A stretch of 64,000 bases of DNA from Nitrospinia bacterium (GTDB taxonomy: Bacteria > Nitrospinota > Nitrospinia > Nitrospinales > JAJDAT01): positions 186,001 through 250,000 of the forward strand of contig JAJDAT010000016.1 of the NCBI GenBank assembly GCA_029261715.1. The letters are read 5' to 3'. The first letter of the stretch is position 1, and each line of letters opens with the position of its first letter. Positions 55,864-64,000 of the stretch are shown here, piece after piece. Position numbers and translations under genes: made by a program. The notes beneath the pieces were generated by a model. The model was not told where the DNA came from, did not search any database, and saw only the letters and a program-made list of their open reading frames with translations.

Positions 55864-57030
55864 TTAATCTTTGGATCCATATTCTCTAATAAAGTAAAAC
55901 CATTGATATTTTTCTTTTTTCCTTTTCTCATAGAACTCTGGGCCAAAATCTCTAATTAAATCACTGGCAAGGGCCCCTACATGAGGAATTAATTTTAATG
56001 GAATTGTGGATCTAAAAATCATCTTTTTCTTTTTCTCAACATCTTTTTTTATTTCCTTAATGTCATCAAAAGTCCGTTGAGCAAATTCTAAGTCAAATTC
56101 AACTTCTCCATTTGCTGCATCTTGGACAAGTTTTCTTAGTTTAATTATTCGTTTATCTTTTAAGGCTGAAACTAGACTCGCCACATTCCAATTTTTAAAG
56201 TCTGGAAATGAAACCTCGAATAAGTTTTTAACGGCCTGATTCATGTTTTGGGTTATATCTATCTTATCCTCTTCTTCGGTCATTAGATTAAATTTCTTTG
56301 AATAGAATGGTTCCAAGTCTTGCCAATCATAAAACCCACTGTTTAATATTTTAGAAATTAATATATTTGAGTTTACATATTTTAAATAGCCTACCAATCT
56401 ATCTTCTCTATTTTTGCACCTTATATTTTCATAATGATTTTTAAAAAAGTCTAGTACGTTATTTTTAATTTTTTTAAAATATTTCGAATTTCCCTTAAAA
56501 TCGGAATTTGGAAAATAATTAGTTTTTTCTACATCTAATAAAAAATGTTCAACCTGAGTACTCGTTTTTATTATTTTAATGTGATGCGATTTAGTATTAG
56601 CATTTTGGTTATCATTGATTTTTCCCTGAATCAATTTGTTGAACTTCGCCCACTTTGATCTTGATTTATCCAATATTGGTATCCATTGATCTATAGACAG
56701 TAAATCTGTCTCTAACATTTGATCTAATTGATCTTTGTTCTCTGACAAGATGGATTCAAAATCTACCGTTTTAACAAAGCCTTCTGACTTTAGTATTTTA
56801 AAAGTAGTAAAAACCTCAGAATATAAACCTGATTTATTATTGCCTAACCTTTCAAAAGCCTGCTGATCTAAAATAAATCGATTTGCCAGTAATAAAACTT
56901 CGTAGTCTGGGATAAAACGATCTTTAAAAGAAGATATTGAGACAGGAGGCATCTTATAGAAGATATTATCGCTACTAGTTTCTTCTAAATTTTTATTGAA
57001 AAGATCAAAGGAAGTTAAGAGTAGATCCAT
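55864..57030 (-). CDS. Hypothetical protein (388 aa)
   Basis: I do not recognise this family. It is soluble, rich in Lys, Asn and Phe, and mostly helical by composition. The C-terminus (FRSTIPLKLIPHVGALASDLIRDFG) holds the only clear hydrophobic stretch. It has few Cys and no catalytic motif that I can see. It follows the six-helix membrane gene by 21 bases, and the zinc-ribbon gene is coupled downstream. Confidence 0.7.
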   Translation of the reverse strand: MDLLLTSFDLFNKNLEETSSDNIFYKMPPVSISSFKDRFIPDYEVLLLANRFILDQQAFERLGNNKSGLYSEVFTTFKILKSEGFVKTVDFESILSENKDQLDQMLETDLLSIDQWIPILDKSRSKWAKFNKLIQGKINDNQNANTKSHHIKIIKTSTQVEHFLLDVEKTNYFPNSDFKGNSKYFKKIKNNVLDFFKNHYENIRCKNREDRLVGYLKYVNSNILISKILNSGFYDWQDLEPFYSKKFNLMTEEEDKIDITQNMNQAVKNLFEVSFPDFKNWNVASLVSALKDKRIIKLRKLVQDAANGEVEFDLEFAQRTFDDIKEIKKDVEKKKKMIFRSTIPLKLIPHVGALASDLIRDFGPEFYEKRKKEKYQWFYFIREYGSKD

Positions 57031-57051
57031 TTTATATTTTTCTTCAGGCTA

Positions 57052-57879
57052 TTATTTTCCTAATACGAAAGGTGCTGCGATTAGATAGATTATGAAAACC
57101 GTAGCCATTGAAACGATTCCTAATGAATGGAATGGTTTATTGTCTATATCAAGGTTTTTAGTGAAAAATTTTCCATACTTAATCAACGCACTGGAAAGCA
57201 GAAATAAATATAACCATGTGGAAGTGAAGAAGGTTGTTAAAAGAAACAATAAGATTTCCGGCCTCTTTATTATCCCTAAAATAAAATTAGGTTTTAGAAC
57301 ATTAAAATACATTTTGAAATTTAGATCATTTCCAGGCATAAATATAAACACCATACTCATCGTAAAAATAATAAATATTAAGTATGTAGCAATAATATCT
57401 AATATTGGTATTAATGCTTTATTAAAACTGGAACGAGCTTTACTAAAAAGCTTTATAAAAAAACGTGTCTGTATATAAGATAAATAATCTGGAAAAATGT
57501 TAACGGCAAGTCCTCCCACTAAAAAACTTATCACCCACAAATATATAGGCCCCTCACTAAACTTTTCATAATATGTATTTGGATTAATAGAAAATAAAAT
57601 GGCAAAACAAACTAGTAGGGATAAATAAGATGCTATGCAAGACCTTTTAAATCGCTTCCATGAAAAATGATTTTCTCCCATTATTCGGTCAAAGAAGCTT
57701 CCAAAAGTTACCACCCAGTTTTCAAATTCCTCACCTGCGTCAAGATTTTTAAGTAACCTAGAAAAAGCTATTTTTATTTCCTTTTTCAGAACAACTTCCA
57801 TTTTTTCAAAAAGAAAATACACGAAGGTCGCTGAAGCGCAAAAGGAACCTATATATAAAAAAACTGGATGTAATCCCAT
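57052..57879 (-). CDS. Hypothetical polytopic membrane protein (275 aa)
   Basis: About six hydrophobic helices. A conserved-looking cytoplasmic segment, FDRIMGENHFSWKRFKRSCIAS, lies between helix 1 and helix 2. It is not recognised. It lies five bases after the nuclease gene and 21 before the 388-aa gene on the same strand. Confidence 0.7.
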   Translation of the reverse strand: MGLHPVFLYIGSFCASATFVYFLFEKMEVVLKKEIKIAFSRLLKNLDAGEEFENWVVTFGSFFDRIMGENHFSWKRFKRSCIASYLSLLVCFAILFSINPNTYYEKFSEGPIYLWVISFLVGGLAVNIFPDYLSYIQTRFFIKLFSKARSSFNKALIPILDIIATYLIFIIFTMSMVFIFMPGNDLNFKMYFNVLKPNFILGIIKRPEILLFLLTTFFTSTWLYLFLLSSALIKYGKFFTKNLDIDNKPFHSLGIVSMATVFIIYLIAAPFVLGK

Positions 57880-57884
57880 GAGCT

Positions 57885-59060
57885 TTATTCCCTCATTTCC
57901 TTAACTTTGTTAAAGATATCGCCCTTTTGAATCGTTCCTTTTTCTTCCAAGACATTGATTAACGCTCTTAACAATTCGCCGTCAGTTGGCTTTATTTCTT
58001 CTGTTTTGTTCTCTGCTTCTGGTTCTTCAGCTTGGCTAGAGATAATTACTTTTGCCGTGCCTGGAAAACAATTGCTTGGCAGTACAAATTTTCTTTTAAG
58101 CGGCCAAAGCTTCATTGCTTTCTTCTTTAAAAGTTTTCTTTTCTTTGCTGGAGCCAAATTCAAATTATTAAAAAACTTCAATCCAGTTTTTCTTTGAATA
58201 TTGTTTACTGAGGTAAGGTACTTCAAGTGGTCCTGGGGCTTATAAGACCCACAACTATTGGAGAATTCTTTGCCATTGCTTTTCTTTTGAGGGTAAATAA
58301 AGGCTAAAATATCCGGTATCCCCGTACTATTGTTTTCTTTAACAACAATTTTAAAAAATTCGTCAGGGATCGCCACCGGAATTTCTTTGGGGTCTCCAAT
58401 GAATTTAAAATTTTTAGATTTAAAAATTGGACCTGTAATAACCCAAACTTTCCTGAATTTATTTGCCCATCCTCCCGTAATTTCTTCAAGATTCCTCCAG
58501 ATACCTTGATTTTGCCCAGCTCGTTGAGGAACAGCGTTTAAAAAGAAATGGGTATTACATCCAGCTTCAGGACTGATTCGGCTACCGTGTAATCGCATTG
58601 CTAAATGCCCTCTATTAAAAATATGCCCAATGCCGGAATAAGATTTATCAAACTTCATTTTTTTACTAATACCATCTGTTCTAAGGAAAGAATGCCCAGG
58701 ATGTTCGTACCAGGGCGAAGGGCGCTTAAAGGTTTTAGGTTTTTTAAAGTTCCCACTGCTATCTTTTTTTAACCGCCTCATTTCATAGCTTACCCATGTT
58801 GGAACGGCTAACAAATCTTGTATTCCATCACCATTGTCATCGTCAATTCCATCAAAGCTTGAAACATAAGCCGCTAATTCAAAGAATTTTTCCTTAGGAA
58901 GAGTCCCCCACTTATCATGTTTATATCCAAGTGGAGTTTTTAACTCATATTTGGAAAAACCACCTGGCTTCTTTTCGCAATTTTGGGAATAGGCATTTGA
59001 GGTAATAAAAATAGATATAAAAATTAAAGGCAAAATAAATTTAAATAGAAATTTGGTCAC
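57885..59060 (-). CDS. Secreted NUC-type DNA/RNA non-specific endonuclease
   Basis: The frame opens at 59108, but AGGAGG immediately precedes a GTG at 59060 that starts a signal peptide; this is preferred (391 aa). The NUC core has GHIFNRGHLAMR near 146-157, where the catalytic His follows an NRG in place of the usual DRG, and QNQGIWRNLE near 183-192 with the metal-binding Asn. The length is longer than Serratia nuclease by a 100-residue tail that ends in a SHOCT-like motif. It should act outside the cytoplasm. The Asp-to-Asn change may weaken activity. Confidence 0.85.
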   Translation of the reverse strand: MTKFLFKFILPLIFISIFITSNAYSQNCEKKPGGFSKYELKTPLGYKHDKWGTLPKEKFFELAAYVSSFDGIDDDNGDGIQDLLAVPTWVSYEMRRLKKDSSGNFKKPKTFKRPSPWYEHPGHSFLRTDGISKKMKFDKSYSGIGHIFNRGHLAMRLHGSRISPEAGCNTHFFLNAVPQRAGQNQGIWRNLEEITGGWANKFRKVWVITGPIFKSKNFKFIGDPKEIPVAIPDEFFKIVVKENNSTGIPDILAFIYPQKKSNGKEFSNSCGSYKPQDHLKYLTSVNNIQRKTGLKFFNNLNLAPAKKRKLLKKKAMKLWPLKRKFVLPSNCFPGTAKVIISSQAEEPEAENKTEEIKPTDGELLRALINVLEEKGTIQKGDIFNKVKEMRE

Positions 59061-59115
59061 TTCTCCTCCTCTAGTTTTTAAATCGCATTGTTTTTTAACT
59101 TTAATCATTTATAGA

Positions 59116-59412
59116 TTAATTCCCCGAATCACGAGGCTTTGATGTCTCTTCCGCTTCCGGTTTATCCTTGTCGACGGTTAATTTCACATTCGAAACCTTT
59201 GGCTTGACCTTTGTTTCTTCAAATGGATTGGCGGTTTGCTTAATAACCGTCTCTTTCCGGTTATGACAGTGGCGTTGACCGGAGATCTCTCCCCACTTAG
59301 AGCAATTGGTCCGACAATAATGACAACCATCTGAGGCTGTCCTACCAGGATGAGCAAACGATAGTGATGGGAATAACCAAACAAGAATTAATGCTAAGAC
59401 TAGCTTTTTCAT
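59116..59412 (-). CDS. Exported YHYH-like Cys/His protein (98 aa)
   Basis: GGAGGCCAC lies just before the ATG. A signal peptide (to SFAH) is followed by HPGRTASDGCHYCRTNCSKWG and GQRHCHN. This matches the small YHYH-type motif HPGRTdxnGgHxCrtnC...W...YHYH, with the last four residues as RHCH. The tail is Lys/Glu rich. Such proteins commonly sit beside secreted nucleases and surface proteins. It ends 56 bases before the nuclease start. Confidence 0.75.
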   Translation of the reverse strand: MKKLVLALILVWLFPSLSFAHPGRTASDGCHYCRTNCSKWGEISGQRHCHNRKETVIKQTANPFEETKVKPKVSNVKLTVDKDKPEAEETSKPRDSGN

Positions 59413-59523
59413 GTGGCCTCCTAGGATCTGTAATAAGGAATCCTATTGTAAATACCACAAAATGGATGTATTTTGAATGCAAAAAATATATTTGGAAATT
59501 AAAACGTTTTTAAGGGTGAGGAA

Positions 59524-60078
59524 GTGGGAAATTTTGGACCATTAATCGATTGTCCAAATTGTGGGCAACTCATAAGTTCTAATTTAAAAACTTGCCCATT
59601 ATGTCGTCACTCTAAAGAAGACGAGCTTGTCAAAGAAAAGAAACCGGCAACGCAAACCAAACAACAAAAGTTTGACTTTGGCCCTATATTGCAAGTTATC
59701 CGCGACGCTATAAATAAGATCCCGATACTATATGTGATCGGTTTTACTATAATCGCTCCAATTTATTTAATGATTTCTACTTTTAATGAAGGTGCGTCCA
59801 CGCTAAACCCAGCCTCTACAATGGATGAAAACGGTTTGGGTTGGTGGATTATGGGAGGGTTGTTCCTGGTGCTTTGGTCGACAATCAAAAGCGCGTTTGC
59901 AAAAAAATTCTGTCCTTTATGTCAAACCATTGCCATTCCTAAGGATTACGACTCGGGTTGGTACCCCCCGCATAAGCTGCTTATCACAACTAAAGGGTGT
60001 CCGGAATGTGGCAATAAACATTTAGTCAAGCTTAGTTCGCCAGTGTTTAAACGGCATATGGAAGGGATGCAGAAATAA
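59524..60078 (+). CDS. Zinc-ribbon membrane protein (184 aa)
   Basis: The GTG start has GAGG upstream. An N-terminal zinc ribbon (CPNCGQL and CPLCRH) is followed by a basic linker, a helix around IPILYVIGFTIIAPIYLMIS and another around LGWWIMGGLFLVLWS. A C-terminal ribbon follows (CPLCQT and GCPECGNK). Both ends face the cytoplasm. The two stops at its end are followed by a 36-codon open stretch without a start, perhaps the relic of a gene. Confidence 0.75.
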   Translation: MGNFGPLIDCPNCGQLISSNLKTCPLCRHSKEDELVKEKKPATQTKQQKFDFGPILQVIRDAINKIPILYVIGFTIIAPIYLMISTFNEGASTLNPASTMDENGLGWWIMGGLFLVLWSTIKSAFAKKFCPLCQTIAIPKDYDSGWYPPHKLLITTKGCPECGNKHLVKLSSPVFKRHMEGMQK

Positions 60079-60195
60079 TAAAGCAGCAATTCAGAAGAAC
60101 TCAAAGACACTAAAGCTGATTGGAGTAAGTTATTAAAAGATTACATTTCTATCCATGAATCATTTAGAGGAAGATTTTATTTTATAAATTAGCTT

Positions 60196-61017
60196 ATGAG
60201 ATTAATTATGAAGTTAACTTTTTACAAGTGTTTGATGTTTTTTATATTAGCTTTTTCTTATAGTTCAGCTTTTGGAGGAGATTCAAAATATCCATATGTT
60301 GCTCTTTTATATGCGCCAGATAAAAATGTTAAATTAGAAGTAAAATGCGATTTAATTTCCAACACAAAAATGACTTGTGACTTCAAGCAAATTTCGGTTA
60401 CTAAAATAGGTAAAGCAGAAGATCTTAAAAAACTTCTAAGGCAAGGAGTTAAAGAGCTCGAAAAAAGCATGGGTGCAAGCAAAGGACCGTTTGATGAAAA
60501 ATTTTGTTCAAATACTAAATCTTCTCTTGACTCAATTAAAACAGGAAAGATGCCTCAAAAGGCTGACGCCATAAAATTCAAAAACTTCTTAACCAAGGTA
60601 AAAGCTAATTCCCGCCATCGATCAGATTTTATAAATTTATTAGAAATCACATTAAAGGTTTGCGACGATCCTTCCCAAATAAACATTGAATCTATGATTA
60701 GATTAACGCATGACAAGCAAATGAGAACCTGCAGAATAAACACTTCTGATTGGAGTGAAACTTTTATACCTTCAGCTAAAGGAACTCAATGGACTAGCAA
60801 TAAAGGCCCGGTGGGAGAATGTGGAATTATTGACATTGGGGTATTTAAAAAAACTACTGAGAATTTTTGGACTTATGAATCTAATAGAATAGTAACCAAC
60901 AAAAAAGGGAAATGGGCTATGGGGCAATTGAGTTGCGGAGAAAGGGAATACAAATCATTTTATGATTGGAGAAGTTCAGAAAACTTTTTAGGCTGTGATT
61001 ATATTGAAGGAATGTAG
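60196..61017 (+). CDS. Exported hypothetical protein (273 aa)
   Basis: The signal peptide (from Met1 or Met5) is cut near SSAFGG. The mature part has Cys at about 53, 60, 106, 156, 173, 209, 247 and 262, which suggests disulfides. It has a helical middle (about 75-150) and a beta-rich end (TWTSNKGPVGECGIIDIG and FWTYESNRIVTN). It is not recognised. Confidence 0.65.
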   Translation: MRLIMKLTFYKCLMFFILAFSYSSAFGGDSKYPYVALLYAPDKNVKLEVKCDLISNTKMTCDFKQISVTKIGKAEDLKKLLRQGVKELEKSMGASKGPFDEKFCSNTKSSLDSIKTGKMPQKADAIKFKNFLTKVKANSRHRSDFINLLEITLKVCDDPSQINIESMIRLTHDKQMRTCRINTSDWSETFIPSAKGTQWTSNKGPVGECGIIDIGVFKKTTENFWTYESNRIVTNKKGKWAMGQLSCGEREYKSFYDWRSSENFLGCDYIEGM

Positions 61018-61048
61018 TTTCCTAAAATACCTTCCATTAATTTTTCCA

Positions 61049-61747
61049 TTAAAGCCCCGAAGTATCATTTTCCTTTTTCTCTTTCTTTGCTTTTAATTTC
61101 TTTTCTACCTTTTCTTTTTCTATCCTAGCTTGGTCTTGTAATTTGAAGTGAAGGTATGAAATAGATAGTTCGTCTTTAAATTTTTTATTAACATTACACC
61201 GTACTCTTATTCCGGCTTTCGCCTGGTTGATTAAAATAAACGAACTCGATTTATTTGAAACTCTTCCATATTTTTTTGTAAGTATTTTTTCTAAGTTCTT
61301 TAATTCATTGGAACAATCAGTCATGGAGCTCACGATACCTGCTGCACTCACTCCATATACCTCTCTACCTTTTGGCGTTACCGTCACCATATATTTTGAA
61401 AAGACTTTGTATGGCTTTGTAGGTTTGAAGTAATAAGCTGTATCTTTGACCTTTGATTGCGATGGATCCATTCCGTTACTTTTTATTATCTCTGTCGTCT
61501 CACCAAAGTTAACTCCAAATGCTCCTGTAACCTCTTTGTATTCTTCTGGCTTCTTAATCTCAACTTCAATTGGTACATCTTCAAACTTTGGTTCCTCCTT
61601 TGCCGGTTTCTTAACCTCAATACTCTCTTCGTTAAAATGAGGATGAGGATTATTAGTCTTACCATGGGAAACTCCAGGGTTGATATTTGGAGCCCCAATT
61701 ATGCTATAATTTGGGAAGTTTTTATATACCAAAATATCTAGGGGCAA
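61049..61747 (-). CDS. Hypothetical protein, possibly N-terminally truncated
   Basis: The frame is bounded by a stop at 61750 and has no ATG before the core, only TTG candidates at 61747 and 61732. The first 60 residues are Pro/Glu/Lys-rich and contain no signal peptide. The core has AFGVNFGETTEIIKSNG, KVFSKYMVTVTPKGREVYGV and ILTKKYGRV. It looks like proteins that are normally exported. The 5' end may be decayed. The next gene starts divergently at 61750. Confidence 0.5.
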   Translation of the reverse strand: MPLDILVYKNFPNYSIIGAPNINPGVSHGKTNNPHPHFNEESIEVKKPAKEEPKFEDVPIEVEIKKPEEYKEVTGAFGVNFGETTEIIKSNGMDPSQSKVKDTAYYFKPTKPYKVFSKYMVTVTPKGREVYGVSAAGIVSSMTDCSNELKNLEKILTKKYGRVSNKSSSFILINQAKAGIRVRCNVNKKFKDELSISYLHFKLQDQARIEKEKVEKKLKAKKEKKENDTSGL

Positions 61748-61749
61748 TT

Positions 61750-62487
61750 ATGGAATTTGCGGATTTATTTCATGACAAAGACGAAATTATTGAGTTTCTT
61801 GAATCAGAAAATCGTAATCTACTTATTACTTCTATACATGCAGGTTTTGAACATAGATTTTTAGATTTTTTCCAAAAACCCATTAGAGATTTAAATATTA
61901 AAATGGTGCGGGTGTACGAGGCAACAAATTTTATAGAGATCTTTAAACGTCTACCATCCTCCAAACTGCCTTCACAAAAAAAAAGCGCATCCACACCTTT
62001 AACTCTAATAGCTTTATCTGGAATCAACAATTTATCTACGAAGGAATTTTCAATTATTACCGAAATCGTTAAACAGCCATTTTTTAATAAAAATAACTTT
62101 AAGGTTTTGGCTTTGGAAGGTTGGAAACTAAAGATAGGCACTAGAAAAAATCCCGATTATTTAAAGAATCAAGATAATCTATTTGGTTCATTTGATCTAT
62201 GGGATCAAAAGTCACCAGCTTCCATATGGGATAGAATTCCAATCCATAAAAATGATGGAATAATTTCAAATCAACTTATAACCCCCCACCTTCATGGGCA
62301 ATTATATATTAAATTTGAATCGGACAATCTCATTATTGATTTTGACCCCGAAATGGTTGATCAAGATGACATAGTGGAGCTTCTTGTCACTTTAGACGAA
62401 ATTTATAAACTTCTTGGCGGATCCGAACTAGTAATACATGAAGAAGAACATGAATTTTCGCCTACTGAATCATTGGTTAAATCATGA
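61750..62487 (+). CDS. Unknown protein, first of a coupled pair
   Basis: The ATG at 61750 is preferred (245 aa). It begins MEFADLFHDKDEIIEFL. A strand (LLITSIHAG) is in the place where a P-loop might be, but no Walker motif is present. Later strands (LTLIALSGINN and FKVLALEGWKL) give it an alpha/beta look. The C-terminal block, IDFDPEMVDQDDIVELLVTLDEIYKLLGGSELVI, resembles a short alpha-beta unit seen in several proteins of bacterial conflict systems; that resemblance is from memory. Its stop overlaps the next ATG. Confidence 0.7.
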   Translation: MEFADLFHDKDEIIEFLESENRNLLITSIHAGFEHRFLDFFQKPIRDLNIKMVRVYEATNFIEIFKRLPSSKLPSQKKSASTPLTLIALSGINNLSTKEFSIITEIVKQPFFNKNNFKVLALEGWKLKIGTRKNPDYLKNQDNLFGSFDLWDQKSPASIWDRIPIHKNDGIISNQLITPHLHGQLYIKFESDNLIIDFDPEMVDQDDIVELLVTLDEIYKLLGGSELVIHEEEHEFSPTESLVKS

Positions 62488-63089
62488 GTGAAGATTTCGA
62501 GGATAATCTACCAATTGATCGCTCCAGAAAACAAATAATTAGACTTACTGTATCTGGAGAACCTGATGGAATATGGGAAATATTAAAACACAAAATATTC
62601 AATTTACTAGATAATCTCTCCCAAAAAATTTCGAATAAATTTAAAACAGATGAAACCATTAAAAAATTTTCAGAACAAGGTCTTAAATCGGCAGAAGCTA
62701 TAATTGAAAAGCCAGTTTTACAAAGCGATCTACTGAAGGCAGATATTGCCAAAAAATTTGCCGAGGCAAAAAGAACTGATGCAGAAGCTCGTTCTATTGA
62801 ACTTGAAAACGAAGAAAAAGAGCTTCAATTAAACTTAAAGATTAAAAACTTAGAACAAATTTTACTACGGATTAGGGAAAATGGAGCTCAAATAAAATTT
62901 GAACAAAAGAAACATAAAGGGTATTTAACAATAAAAAAAGAAAACATTGCTATAAAGAAAGTGCTTATTCATAATTATGGGCGAATTAAAGATTCGTTAA
63001 AAAAAATTTCAGACAAAAATTTAATTGAAGATCTTAAAGATTCTTTAGATCAAAACATAGACCTTGATAAAAAACCGCCTGAAGGCTAG
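62484..63089 (+). CDS. Unknown coiled-coil protein, second of a coupled pair
   Basis: The ATGA overlap with the previous gene shows that the two are translated together. The 201-aa protein has RLTVSGEPDGIWEILKHKIFNLL at the start and a charged coiled coil (about 85-140). It ends with a basic stretch and a DLDKKPPEG tail. No transmembrane helix is seen. The two genes probably form one complex; the function is unknown. Confidence 0.7.
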   Translation: MSEDFEDNLPIDRSRKQIIRLTVSGEPDGIWEILKHKIFNLLDNLSQKISNKFKTDETIKKFSEQGLKSAEAIIEKPVLQSDLLKADIAKKFAEAKRTDAEARSIELENEEKELQLNLKIKNLEQILLRIRENGAQIKFEQKKHKGYLTIKKENIAIKKVLIHNYGRIKDSLKKISDKNLIEDLKDSLDQNIDLDKKPPEG

Positions 63090-63191
63090 TATTATTATTC
63101 CTTCCCTCGTCCTAGCAGCATCCAATTTCCTGATAATTTCGCGTTTCCTGGTTTGGCTTAAATGGGCAGGTATTTTTAAACTTAAAGATTA

Positions 63192-63494
63192 CTACTTTCC
63201 TTTTTTTTTCTTAGTGTCTTTGGATTTAGATTTTATAAGAGCAAGGTTGTCTTTGGCTAATCTATCTTTAATTTCTTTTTGGATTTTTGGATCTTTTTCC
63301 AGTGGATCGACTCGCCTTGAATCAATATATTCCTCAAGGTCTGATATCCTATACCTAACCCACTTCCCAATCTTATAAAAAGGGATGGGCATCCTGCATA
63401 ATGACCCTGGGTGGACTCCAAGTATTTTTGCTGCCTCTTGTTTGGTTAGAAATGGTTCTATAGCTTTTGCTTGACCGTCAGTACTATCTGCCAT
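63192..63494 (-). CDS. Excisionase/MerR-like HTH protein (100 aa)
   Basis: GAGGA lies six bases before the ATG. The winged-helix core is FLTKQEAAKILGVHPGSLCRM, then FYKIGKWVRYRISDLEEYIDSRR, the layout of AlpA/Xis proteins and of helix-turn-helix type 17. A Lys-rich tail follows. Proteins of this type direct excision or control integrase in islands. No integrase is visible, but it may be just outside the window. Confidence 0.88.
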   Translation of the reverse strand: MADSTDGQAKAIEPFLTKQEAAKILGVHPGSLCRMPIPFYKIGKWVRYRISDLEEYIDSRRVDPLEKDPKIQKEIKDRLAKDNLALIKSKSKDTKKKKGK

Positions 63495-63626
63495 TGCTCT
63501 TCCTCGTGTTTTAGTGGATATATGCTATCAGAGGAAATATGACAGAGCAATAAGCGTGGACGCTCTAGGCCATTTTTAGGAATGAATGGTACTACTCTTT
63601 GTGATTTTGACGGAGTGGAAAGGTCT

Positions 63627-64000
63627 TTACATGAGATCGGAATATTGATCATTGTGATCGGCCATATATGAGCCTGAACTCTCTTCATATATCTCCATTA
63701 CAAATTTCACTTCACAGCCGGGGCATTTTCTATTGGAGTCATAAGGTTTTTCTGGATTAAACACCAACGGGATAGGATTATTTTCCTTAATCCAACAACC
63801 GGGGCAAAATGGACCTTCCTTCTTTGTTTCGTTTTGATTTTTAATTTCCATCCAGTAAAAACCATTTTCAAGAACCATCGTTTCCTTGGTTTTTAAGCTT
63901 TCTTGGAGGGATTTATTTTCTTCTTTTATAGCTATATTTTCTTCCATTAAATCCATTGCTTGCTTTTGGATATCTATCACTTTTTTTATCAGTTCGATAT
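63627..64000 (-). CDS. Coiled-coil zinc-ribbon protein, N-terminus beyond the window
   Basis: A GTG at 63980 could start it, but the frame is open to the window edge (IELIKKVIDIQ), so the N-terminus is probably cut off. A short coiled coil (EENIAIKEENKSLQESLKTKE) is followed by FYWMEIKN, GPFCPGCW and KCPGCEV, four Cys for one zinc. This layout is common in phage and island proteins of unknown function. Confidence 0.75.
   Translation of the reverse strand, partial: IELIKKVIDIQKQAMDLMEENIAIKEENKSLQESLKTKETMVLENGFYWMEIKNQNETKKEGPFCPGCWIKENNPIPLVFNPEKPYDSNRKCPGCEVKFVMEIYEESSGSYMADHNDQYSDLM

Larger units (their letters stand above)
50208..64000. mobile_element. Probable tRNA-anchored genomic island (right end outside the window)
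   Basis: Everything from the tRNA-Arg to the window end is accessory in type: TIR and ART effectors, an orphan HicB, XRE and excisionase-like HTH proteins, phage-type zinc ribbons, a secreted nuclease and unknown genes. Housekeeping genes are dense up to the tRNA and absent after it. No integrase, transposase or direct repeat of the tRNA 3' end was found inside the window. The element type is unknown. Confidence 0.45.

Noticed and set aside
57092-57478. Plus-strand 128-codon ORF
   Set aside because: It is the antisense of the six-helix membrane protein gene.
60078-60185. 36-codon open stretch after the zinc-ribbon membrane gene
   Set aside because: It has no start codon and follows two stops; it may be a gene relic, but there is too little to support a feature.
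63458-63688. Minus-strand ORF of 76 codons between the HTH and zinc-ribbon genes
   Set aside because: It overlaps both flanking genes, has no ribosome-binding site and no domain-like pattern.

Overview
The window is 64 kb of AT-rich Gram-negative chromosome. It carries an LPS-type gene (kdsD), lipoproteins, a bundle of surface-glycan genes and a MutS2. The mix (MutS2, a DUF6178-like protein, a membrane HdrD-like/ETF:quinone oxidoreductase, a stand-alone haem protein beside a chemoreceptor, a DUF420 oxidase-assembly-like protein) suggests a Nitrospinota- or Desulfobacterota-like marine lineage. No rRNA or other phylogenetic marker was tested, so this is inference.

Positions 1-10.4 kb hold a truncated SGNH hydrolase, MutS2, an esterase lipoprotein, a SprT-like metalloprotease, a seven-repeat VCBS lipoprotein, a GT-C-like membrane protein with TPRs, an ABC ATPase and a histidine phosphatase. 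Positions 10.4-12.8 kb hold a DUF420 protein among four very small membrane proteins (32-59 aa) that ordinary gene callers may miss. Positions 12.9-32 kb hold a HmuY-like protein, the HdrD-like oxidoreductase, a decayed gene, SlyD, a ferredoxin, a histone-H1-like Lys/Ala protein, an operon of PgeF, a CobS-like pseudoenzyme and a DUF6178-like protein, then PurH, an M48 protease group and a Tll0287-type c-haem protein followed by a chemoreceptor. Positions 33-42 kb form a surface-polysaccharide region: a second GT-C/TPR protein, an acetyltransferase, two methyltransferases, WbqC, a DegT aminotransferase and an FAD oxidoreductase. It includes the fossil of a tandem duplication of the acetyltransferase-TPR pair. 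Positions 42-50 kb are housekeeping: polA, a NarL-type regulator, kdsD and alaS, followed by a small protein resembling an NHLP-type RiPP leader.

A tRNA-Arg(CCG) at 50.13 kb marks a sharp change. From there to the window end the genes are accessory: an orphan HicB-like protein, a seven-blade WD40 propeller fused to a TIR domain, an XRE repressor, a polytopic Gly-zipper protein, a protein with ADP-ribosyltransferase motifs, zinc ribbons, a secreted NUC-type nuclease with a YHYH-like neighbour, a translationally coupled two-gene unit of unknown function, an excisionase-like HTH protein and a truncated zinc-ribbon/coiled-coil protein. I read this as part of a tRNA-anchored genomic island. No integrase is visible in the window.

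The best candidates for undescribed biology are the WD40-TIR fusion, the ART-like protein, the coupled unit at 61750-63089, the NHLP-leader-like protein, the CobS pseudoenzyme and the cluster of tiny membrane proteins. Hydrophobicity, start choices and family calls were made by eye; no search was run.
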